Source: an uncultured Prevotella sp. (GTDB lineage: Bacteria; Bacteroidota; Bacteroidia; Bacteroidales; Bacteroidaceae). From it: a stretch of DNA of 37,930 nucleotides. Below the pieces are notes generated by a model. It saw nothing but the letters and a program-made list of their open reading frames with translations. It was not told where the DNA came from and made no database searches. Shown here piece after piece: positions 32,449-37,930 of this stretch. The position numbers and the translations under genes are program-made. Positions within the stretch are counted from its first letter, which is position 1, and each line of letters begins with the position of its first letter. The DNA lies in the NCBI GenBank assembly GCA_900554545.1, contig USHW01000017.1:1-37930 (forward strand), in the 5' to 3' direction.

Positions 32449-32817
32449 TCAGTATTGCATCGGTGTAAAAGCGTCCTCTATATGGTTTATGGTGAAGTCG
32501 GCATCAGTCGTCCCCGTAACGGCCACAATGTCGAAACGCAGCGGAAACTCGATGCGGTACATGGCGGCAAACTTCGTCGCCGCTATGGCCAAGTTACGCA
32601 TCTTGCGCGCGTCAACGGCCAGTTCGGGCGGCATGAAGCTGCCGCTGCGGCGCGTCTTCACCTCGACAACGACAAGCTGGTCGGCGTCAACGGCAACGAT
32701 GTCTATGTCGCGGTGCCCGTCGCGCCAGTCCTTCCAAAGTATGCGGTAGCCCTTGCGCTCCAGGTATTCGGCGGCCTTCCGCTCGCCCCACCGCCCCGTG
32801 TCGTTGTGTTCGGCCAT
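32449..32817 (-). CDS. YraN/UPF0102 family endonuclease-like protein
   Basis: A 122-residue protein of the YraN (UPF0102) family, which has a restriction-endonuclease-like fold and an unknown cellular role. The family text is clear: GRWGERKAAEYLERKGYRIL at the N-terminus, then DIDIVAVDADQLVVVEVKTRRSG, which carries the D and ExK residues of this nuclease fold. The size is normal. It is the first gene of the YraN-birA pair and diverges from tadA. Confidence 0.9.
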   Translation of the reverse strand: MAEHNDTGRWGERKAAEYLERKGYRILWKDWRDGHRDIDIVAVDADQLVVVEVKTRRSGSFMPPELAVDARKMRNLAIAATKFAAMYRIEFPLRFDIVAVTGTTDADFTINHIEDAFTPMQY

Positions 32818-32831
32818 TGCTTTTTTATTTT

Positions 32832-32979
32832 AGAAGTTATAGAAGTAAAAGAAGTTATCGCACGCTTCGCGAGCTAAGAAGTTAAAGGCCGAATGCCTTG
32901 CAGGATGCCATACAATGTCAGCCACACATGGTAATGGCTTTAACTTCTGTAACTTCTCTTAATTCTCTAAATTCTTTTC
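32832..32979. repeat. gaagtta-type inverted element, second copy (yraN/tadA gap)
   Basis: Imperfect relative of the 10692-10803 element. The right arm (32937-32979) starts ggctttaacttctgtaactt and continues in similar units; the left side (32832-32889) has gaagttatagaagtaaaaga and is interrupted by a small cgcacgcttcgcgagc hairpin. The loop shares atgcctt and ggtaatggc with the first copy. Here it lies between divergent genes, not within an operon. Confidence 0.8.
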
Positions 32980-33036
32980 AATGGCAAAAATACAATATTT
33001 CCGCAACATACGGCCACAGTTTGCGGCTAAAATGGT

Positions 33037-33044
33037 TACTTTTG
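33037..33044 (+). promoter_or_regulatory. -7 box of the tadA promoter
   Basis: TActTTTG matches TAnnTTTG and lies 16 nt before the tadA ATG. The nearest upstream TTTG (33020-33023) is too close (13 nt), so the -33 element is not clear. Confidence 0.5.
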
Positions 33045-33060
33045 CAGCAAAAACACATAT

Positions 33061-33522
33061 ATGGAAAACTTACAGGAAGACAACCAGCGGAAAACCGACG
33101 AGCAGATGATGCGCAAGGCTTTGGCCGAAGCCGAGGCGGCGCGCGAGGCCGGCGAAGTGCCAATCGGTGCGGTGATAACGTGCAACGGCAGGATTATAGC
33201 GCGCGCCCATAACCTTACCGAGACGCTTAACGACGTAACGGCGCACGCCGAGATGCAGGCCATCACGGCGGCGGCGAACGCCCTCGGCGGCAAATACCTT
33301 GCCGACTGCACGCTCTACGTGACAGTAGAGCCGTGCGTGATGTGCGCCGGAGCCATCGGCTGGGCGCAGCTGCGGCGCATTGTCTACGGTGCGCCGGACG
33401 AGAAACGGGGCTTCACACGCTTCGCACCCGACGCCCTCCACCCCAAGGCAACGGTAACGCCGGGCGTGCTCGAAGAGGACTGCCGCCGCCTGGTGCAGGA
33501 TTTTTTCAAAGCAAAACGCTGA
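33061..33522 (+). CDS. tadA: tRNA adenosine(34) deaminase
   Basis: A 153-residue zinc deaminase that converts A34 to inosine in tRNA-Arg(ACG). The zinc site is complete: HAE at 62-64 (Glu64 as proton shuttle) and PCVMC with Cys92 and Cys95. GALGW-like AGAIGWAQLRRIVYGAPDEKRG follows. The size is normal. An 83-bp element follows 77 nt after the stop. A general nucleoside deaminase cannot be excluded from motifs alone, but TadA is by far the usual annotation for this layout. Confidence 0.93.
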   Translation: MENLQEDNQRKTDEQMMRKALAEAEAAREAGEVPIGAVITCNGRIIARAHNLTETLNDVTAHAEMQAITAAANALGGKYLADCTLYVTVEPCVMCAGAIGWAQLRRIVYGAPDEKRGFTRFAPDALHPKATVTPGVLEEDCRRLVQDFFKAKR

Positions 33523-33599
33523 CTTTTGCTTACAACATCCGCCAACATTCATGTCTCATATTTTACATTGTAAGCAAACAGACAGCGTCTGCTTACAAT

Positions 33600-33682
33600 C
33601 CAAAACGCCACCTTTTGCATTGCAAAAGGTGGCGTTTTAGCGGCTAAAAGGCCGCCTTTCGCAAGGCGAAAGACAACCTTTT
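33600..33682. repeat. 83-bp four-core element, copy 8
   Basis: Cores lie at 33600, 33622, 33644 and 33666 with the 22-nt period. Cores 1 and 2 pair perfectly over 15 bp (aaaacgccacctttt with aaaaggtggcgtttt). A gtaagca...tgcttac inverted repeat lies just upstream (33570-33596). Confidence 0.88.
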
Positions 33683-33725
33683 ATTTTACTTTTAGCATAA
33701 AGCAGATAAAAAATCAACCATCAAT

Positions 33726-33757
33726 GTTGCTGTCATAAAATATTTTGCGTATATTTG
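33726..33757 (+). promoter_or_regulatory. Promoter for the 6S-like RNA and possibly the RiPP operon
   Basis: GTTG at 33726-33729 and TAtaTTTG at 33750-33757 are separated by 20 nt, matching the Bacteroidetes consensus with one change in the -33 box. Transcription would start near 33764. I found no second clear promoter before the precursor gene at 34033. Confidence 0.6.
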
Positions 33758-33803
33758 CTGACGGAAAGGGGCATCCCTATCCACTACATTTTTGAAAAAA
33801 GAA

Positions 33804-33975
33804 GAAGCGTTATGCTTATCTTGTGAGTCGAGAACCTAGGAAATTCAAGACATATACACGAAGACAGCATAGTGGTTTCTCACGCTTATGCGTGGGCTGC
33901 TATTATCTACATTCGTGTATATGGGTTTTCCTAGGACCTTCGACTTAGAACGTGGGCATTGCAGCCTCACGCTTC
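33804..33975 (+). ncRNA. Long rod-shaped structured RNA, 6S-like candidate
   Basis: Nested pairing spans ~172 nt: gaagcg/cgcttc (33804-33809, 33970-33975), agtcga/tcgact (33826-33831, 33940-33945), cctaggaaa/tttcctagg (33835-33843, 33927-33935), and catatacacgaa/ttcgtgtatatg (33851-33862, 33912-33923). Inside lie a larger bubble, agca/tgct, and a terminal hairpin cacgc-ttat-gcgtg (33881-33894). A long rod with one central bubble and this length is the plan of 6S RNA, which binds RNA polymerase. I could not check it against a model. It might instead be a leader of the genes downstream, since no terminator is visible after it. The strand is chosen from the promoter. Confidence 0.5.
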
Positions 33976-34032
33976 AAAACGAAAAACAATGTCCTTCATT
34001 GTGGCTGGGAACGGACACAAAAACACAAAACC

Positions 34033-34296
34033 ATGAAATACAACCAGACAAGAGTGAACGGCCAGCCGATGCCGTTGCTGATGGGATGTACGCAGCCTAC
34101 AACCATCAAAACAGTAGAAAACGAGCCAGCCATCATGTATGACGAAATTGGACAAACCGTCGTTTTAGACTTTAGATTATTAGGAACACGGTCACTTAAA
34201 GTCTCAACCACAAGAAAAAGGAACCCAAGTAATCCCAAAGGTATTATCGGAGTAAGGGATGAGAAAAACGAAATTGATGACAGAAAGAATGTATAA
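34033..34296 (+). CDS. Candidate graspetide precursor peptide
   Basis: An 87-residue protein with no signal peptide, directly followed (TAA then ATG, no gap) by the ATP-grasp ligase. That is where graspetide precursors sit. The N-terminal two thirds would be the leader. Two stretches have the mix of Thr/Ser/Lys donors and Asp/Glu acceptors expected of cores: TTIKTVENE (about residues 23-31), and STTRKRNPSNPKG followed by RDEKNEIDD (58-83). There is no known TxKYPSD microviridin motif. The sequence is unlike any precursor I can name. The frame is open further upstream to an ATG at 33952, but that part overlaps the structured RNA, so 34033 is preferred. Its role as precursor is inferred from position and composition. 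Confidence 0.6.
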   Translation: MKYNQTRVNGQPMPLLMGCTQPTTIKTVENEPAIMYDEIGQTVVLDFRLLGTRSLKVSTTRKRNPSNPKGIIGVRDEKNEIDDRKNV

Positions 34297-35310
34297 ATGA
34301 TTCTAATCTTCACCAACAAGGAAGATGCTCACCCTACTCCCGTCATCCAAATACTCAACGGAAGAAATGTGCCTGTATTCCGTCTGAATACGGAAGCACT
34401 GCTTACAGACTACGAGTTTTGCTGGGAAAACGATGCACACGGCTGCGACTTTGCCATCACCTGCATACGCAACGGCCTCACGTTGAGAGGGTCTGAAGTA
34501 ACAGCCGTATGGGACAGGCGGCCTGAACCACCGGAAAAACTGCCTGTACACATCACTGCCAGCATAGACAAGCATAACCGTACAGAGGCTCTTGGCTTCT
34601 TGTATTTCCTGCGATACTACCTTAAAGACATACCGTCAATAGGCAGCATTGTGTATGACAGGGTGGCATCCTCAAAGATGTTGCAGGCAAAAATCGCCCA
34701 AGCCGTAGGGTTTACAGTGCCCGACACATGCTACTCCAACCGCAAGGCCGACATCGCAAGGTTAGCCGACAAGCACGAGGAACTGGTACTTAAGCCTGTA
34801 GAAAGCGACGGAATATGGAACGATGGAGACAATGAGGAATATGTTTTCTACACGCAGAAAATACATTCCGCAACACTTCGCGGCGCACCCGACGAAGCAT
34901 TTACACAGACTGTAAGCTTTGTGCAGGAATATGTGCCGAAGGCATACGAGCTTCGTGTGACCGTGGTTGGCGACAAAGTGTTCACTTGCAAAATTGACTC
35001 ACAGCGCCAAGACGACGATACAGGCAAAGTGGATTGGCGGCAAGGCTATGGGCACGGACTGAAATACGAGGCGTACAACTTGCCCGATGACATAGCAGGC
35101 AAGTGCATACGCTACCTTAAACTGATGCGCCTTAAATTCGGAGCGTTCGACTTCGTTGTTACACCCACAGGTGAATACGTGTTCCTTGAATGCAATCCTA
35201 ACGGGCAGTGGCTTTGGATTGAGTTGGCAACAGAAATAAAAATATCTGAAGCCATAGCAGATTTCTTACAAGAACCTAAAACAAAAGACCAATATGAAAA
35301 TATTGAATGA
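34297..35310 (+). CDS. ATP-grasp ribosomal peptide maturase (graspetide ligase, MvdC/MvdD/GwsG-like)
   Basis: A 337-residue ATP-grasp ligase. Enzymes of this group form ester or amide side-chain links in a precursor peptide using ATP. The N-terminal domain opens MILIFTNKEDAHPTPVI, typical of these maturases. The ATP-grasp core shows VASSKMLQAKIAQAVGFTVP (about 126-145), LVLKPVESDG (about 162), VQEYVPKAYELRVTVVGDKV (about 209-228), FTCKIDSQ, and the metal/ATP motif FVVTPTGEYVFLECNPNGQW (about 287-306). The upstream 87-residue gene is in direct contact and the downstream cysteine-rich gene overlaps by 17 nt, so all are co-translated. No leader peptidase or exporter is visible nearby, unlike microviridin loci. 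Confidence 0.87.
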   Translation: MILIFTNKEDAHPTPVIQILNGRNVPVFRLNTEALLTDYEFCWENDAHGCDFAITCIRNGLTLRGSEVTAVWDRRPEPPEKLPVHITASIDKHNRTEALGFLYFLRYYLKDIPSIGSIVYDRVASSKMLQAKIAQAVGFTVPDTCYSNRKADIARLADKHEELVLKPVESDGIWNDGDNEEYVFYTQKIHSATLRGAPDEAFTQTVSFVQEYVPKAYELRVTVVGDKVFTCKIDSQRQDDDTGKVDWRQGYGHGLKYEAYNLPDDIAGKCIRYLKLMRLKFGAFDFVVTPTGEYVFLECNPNGQWLWIELATEIKISEAIADFLQEPKTKDQYENIE

Positions 35311-36547
35311 AAAACAGAAAAGCAATCTTCGCAACCTTATATCATACCAAGCAAGTGCGTGTTATGAGATAACCGGCTTTGTAGACAAAAACGAACAAAG
35401 CGAAGACTACTGGCTTGACGTACTGAAAAACGGTAAATGGAAAAGTTGGAACGGAGAAAAATTAGCGTCCGCTTCATCTGGGAACAAGCTTCATTTGAAG
35501 AACCTTGACCTATATGCCACATCAGTAAATATCAACCGTTCAGATGCATTGGTAGCGGTATACAATGTCATTTTTTGCGACAGAAGCAATGAAAATGAGC
35601 AAATAATCAACGAAAGCCAATACCCGGACGGAGTTAAAAGCAAAAAAGATATACCATTCAAAGTAACAGAAAAGGATTTGGCTTACTTATGGGGATGGAG
35701 TAATGGACAGACTATTGGAACAGATGTCTTTTCTGTATCTACACTTGGAGGCGATGACATACCAAAGTGCGACGAATGCAATGGACGCGGATATATTCCA
35801 TGTGAAACGTGTAACGGACACGGCGAAGTTGTCTGTGAGTTTTGCAATGGAACAGGAGAAATGGAGTATAATGCCGGTAACTATTCAAATGGAGAGACAA
35901 AAATAAGATCTAAGACATGCCCTCACTGTGCAGGCAGAGGCCGCGTGACATGTCCCAACTGTCAAGGTGAAGTAAAACATGTATGCAACAAATGCAACGG
36001 AAGCGGTAAGATTGTGACTGGCTCTTGCGTACAAAAAGTCAAAACTTTTGATAATTCTTATCACGGCGAAACAAACTTAACGCTGTACATCAATACGGCC
36101 TATAATGATGAAGACGGCTCTATCGAGACTGAAAATAGCAAAGTAGACTGTATATGTTGGAACGATAGCTATTGCGATATGTCTGAAGGAAGATGGCTGT
36201 CACCAATGCGTATAAGCAGACAGTATGAAGCTCCGGGAAAGTTGATTAAGGACGACAGCAAAGCCATCAGAGCCGAGGCATTAGCCGCGGACGAACTGAA
36301 ACCTTTAGCGGAAAAGGCCATAAAGTACATTGACGATGAAACAATACGCACTGATGCGGATTATTCCACTGTATGTGTCGTTGAGGATTATTATCAGGCT
36401 TCGCCTGTTACGGAAATCATTGTGGAAGAAGAAGATGGCAGCAATCTTGTCTTTTACATGTGGGAAGACATTATATGGTGCACAGGCATCAGCGAAGTAA
36501 GCCTGTGGAACGTACTGTTACGACGGATTAAAAACAAACTTTTATGA
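35294..36547 (+). CDS. Protein with a DnaJ-type cysteine-rich zinc-finger domain
   Basis: A 417-residue protein of unknown function. About residues 159-240 contain six CxxC motifs: CDECNGRG, CETCNGHG, CEFCNGTG, CPHCAGRG, CPNCQGEV and CNKCNGSG. Five match the DnaJ CxxCxGxG repeat and one is degenerate; DnaJ itself has four. There is no J domain (no HPD motif) and no membrane segment. The flanking regions (about 1-155 and 250-417) are not recognised; the N-terminal part reads like a soluble alpha/beta domain. It overlaps the ATP-grasp gene by 17 nt and the next gene by 4 nt, so it is part of the same operon and may be a chaperone or adaptor for the modified peptide. Gene composition is clearly A+T-richer than the housekeeping part. 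Confidence 0.8.
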   Translation: MKILNEKQKSNLRNLISYQASACYEITGFVDKNEQSEDYWLDVLKNGKWKSWNGEKLASASSGNKLHLKNLDLYATSVNINRSDALVAVYNVIFCDRSNENEQIINESQYPDGVKSKKDIPFKVTEKDLAYLWGWSNGQTIGTDVFSVSTLGGDDIPKCDECNGRGYIPCETCNGHGEVVCEFCNGTGEMEYNAGNYSNGETKIRSKTCPHCAGRGRVTCPNCQGEVKHVCNKCNGSGKIVTGSCVQKVKTFDNSYHGETNLTLYINTAYNDEDGSIETENSKVDCICWNDSYCDMSEGRWLSPMRISRQYEAPGKLIKDDSKAIRAEALAADELKPLAEKAIKYIDDETIRTDADYSTVCVVEDYYQASPVTEIIVEEEDGSNLVFYMWEDIIWCTGISEVSLWNVLLRRIKNKLL

Positions 36548-37005
36548 AAACACTTATAGCATGGCTCATAGCCAACATCGAGGTTATTTTAACCGTAATC
36601 ATTGCGGTGTGGCTGCTTATAGAATGGATTAGCGGTAACATATCAAACAATACGGCATTCGGCATAGCCGCTGTTGCGACCTTTATAATAGTCGCGCTAT
36701 TCACTCGTGGTGTAAGGTGGCTGATGGTTATCGTATGTTTCACATTTTACATTTACCTCTATTTGAAAGAGCCTGACATATTTTGGATGCTGATTATACC
36801 ATCCGCCATAGTCTCGGCCGTAGCTGCCGTGTTTACGGCAATATTCATGGAAGAGGTTGTATCACGCAGGATGCTTTATGTGAACAGCAGTGTAAGCATG
36901 CTTGAAACAACCGCATTGTATGTGCTCAACCGACTAACGGTGACGTTCCTCTATACTTCAACCGCGCTGTTCCTGATAAAATTCGGCGACAAAATAGTGG
37001 TATAA
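36544..37005 (+). CDS. Small multi-pass membrane protein of the RiPP-like operon
   Basis: A 153-residue protein with four or five hydrophobic segments (LIAWLIANIEVILTVIIAVW, TAFGIAAVATFIIVALF, RWLMVIVCFTFYIYLYL, FWMLIIPSAIVSAVAAVFTA, TVTFLYTSTALFLIKFG) and short loops. No family is recognised. Its ATG overlaps the upstream stop (ATGA), so it is translationally coupled to the cysteine-rich protein. It could be an anchor, immunity or export partner, but no motif supports a specific job. Confidence 0.75.
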   Translation: MKTLIAWLIANIEVILTVIIAVWLLIEWISGNISNNTAFGIAAVATFIIVALFTRGVRWLMVIVCFTFYIYLYLKEPDIFWMLIIPSAIVSAVAAVFTAIFMEEVVSRRMLYVNSSVSMLETTALYVLNRLTVTFLYTSTALFLIKFGDKIVV

Positions 37006-37063
37006 AAAGACAATGTAATTGACAAGTACATCGTCTTATTAAACAACAAGACAAGTTGAATGT

Positions 37064-37801
37064 ATGGAAAACGACAATAAAATGCAAGAAGCCGTAAAAC
37101 GGCTGAAAGCTGCACAAGATGAAATATGCCGTGAAATGTACGCGCTTGCAAAGTCCGCCGGACTTTCAAACGACAATGTCAAGCCAATTACCGACGGAGT
37201 TTATGACATTGCGGCATATTTAAGCTCCATAAAGGTAATGTGGGTTCTGAAAGAACCTTATGACGACTTCAAGGACGGCAAGCCATACGGCGGTGGATGG
37301 GAAGTGTACGAAGCGTTTGACTACAACGGTGCTTGGGCAAACAGAACGTGGCAACCTATAATCTATTCAATGTACGGTTTGTTCTACAACCTGCACTGGC
37401 AGGACATGGACTATATACGTGACAAGCCTGAAATGGTAAACATCTTGAAACGGCTTGCATACATAAACATCAGCAAGATGCCTGCCCATAAACAAACCAA
37501 CGACGCCATGCTGTGGGAATATTACGAAATATGGCGGCCTATTTTGCTAAAACAGATTGAAATATACGCCCCCGACGTGATTGTATTCGGCAACACTTTC
37601 AGGTATTTCAAGCGCGATTTGGTAGGCGAAGAAACGCAGCCTGACAAGATATTTGACGGCTACTCTTTCTGCACTTACCACAAAAACGACACTCTTCTGA
37701 TTGACGCTTATCACCCCAATCAAAAGAGAATAACGCGCGAAACTTACGTCAACACGATCATAGATTTGGTAAGAGAGTCGGATGGCGGAAAGAAATTGTA
37801 A
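37064..37801 (+). CDS. Uracil-DNA-glycosylase-fold-like protein, unknown function
   Basis: A 245-residue soluble protein. Three segments are laid out as in the uracil-DNA glycosylase superfamily: KVMWVLKEPYDDFKDG (about 56-71; compare the GQDPYH loop), APDVIVFGNTFRYF (about 167-180; compare the strand leading to LGxxA), and LIDAYHPNQKRI (about 213-224; compare HPSP). The key catalytic Asp/Asn is not clearly identified. It follows the membrane protein by 58 nt on the same strand and could share its transcript, but it may be independent. A different metabolic enzyme with a similar fold remains possible. Confidence 0.6.
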   Translation: MENDNKMQEAVKRLKAAQDEICREMYALAKSAGLSNDNVKPITDGVYDIAAYLSSIKVMWVLKEPYDDFKDGKPYGGGWEVYEAFDYNGAWANRTWQPIIYSMYGLFYNLHWQDMDYIRDKPEMVNILKRLAYINISKMPAHKQTNDAMLWEYYEIWRPILLKQIEIYAPDVIVFGNTFRYFKRDLVGEETQPDKIFDGYSFCTYHKNDTLLIDAYHPNQKRITRETYVNTIIDLVRESDGGKKL

Positions 37802-37930
37802 GCAAATAAGCGAGCTACACTTGAACAACGATTGACAAAAAAGCCATACGAAGAACAAATTGCAAGCAAACACATTGTCTTGTCCTGGCAAAAGTTGACA
37901 CATTTATGAACAATAAAAAATGTGTAAAAC
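37802..37930. other. Right edge of the window, no supported gene
   Basis: A+T-rich DNA. An ATG at 37906 opens a frame (MNNKKCVK) that runs off the window. It could be the next gene's start, but eight codons are too few to tell. Confidence 0.4.

Noticed and set aside
3337..33682. CRISPR array explanation for the 22-nt periodic repeats
   Set aside because: Spacers are only 5 nt, units are quasi-palindromic and degenerate, arrays have four cores, and no cas genes are present.

Overview
The window looks like a chromosomal segment of a Bacteroidales bacterium, most likely Prevotellaceae. The evidence is a hybrid two-component regulator, adjacent type IX secretion genes porW and porX, a split LysO lysine exporter, a DUF4834 gene behind pssA, TTTG/TAnnTTTG promoters and a general lack of strong Shine-Dalgarno sequences. 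Most of the window is G+C-rich housekeeping DNA. The last ~4 kb is visibly more A+T-rich and looks acquired.

Layout. 1-7404 is the edge of a glycan-degradation locus: a GH43 fragment fused out of frame to a GH2 tail, a GH3 beta-glucosidase, and a convergent hybrid sensor/regulator split by one in-frame TAG. 7405-8245 holds tRNA-Gln. 8246-11680 carries rsfS, ftsH and cdsA. A prolyl oligopeptidase and aroA follow, then a small unknown membrane protein. 16200-21990 is porW, porX and tsaE. A minus-strand DUF1848 gene and a MATE transporter come next. 25633-29075 is psd, pssA, a DUF4834 gene and a GH28 polygalacturonase. 29813-30720 is the two-piece lysO. pyrH, birA and a YraN-family gene lie on the minus strand, then tadA on the plus strand.

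33804-37801: a long rod-shaped RNA (6S-like) is followed by a tightly coupled set. It comprises an 87-residue candidate precursor peptide, a graspetide-type ATP-grasp ligase, a protein with six CxxC motifs like the DnaJ zinc finger, and a small membrane protein. A possible uracil-DNA-glycosylase-fold protein follows. I read this as a candidate uncharacterised RiPP locus.

Two intergenic repeat systems run through the window. (1) An 83-bp element made of four 17-nt quasi-palindromic cores at an exact 22-nt period occurs nine times, eight between genes and once inside the porW reading frame. (2) Long inverted repeats with 25-40-nt arms fill several gene junctions. Their architecture is shared but their arm sequences differ by locus, built from gaagtta, gtgaaaagg, ggttatg, gttaaga or gagttac-type units. 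A 66-bp tandem repeat abuts the aroA promoter. I cannot name these repeat families, and they are the main structure not explained by ordinary annotation.
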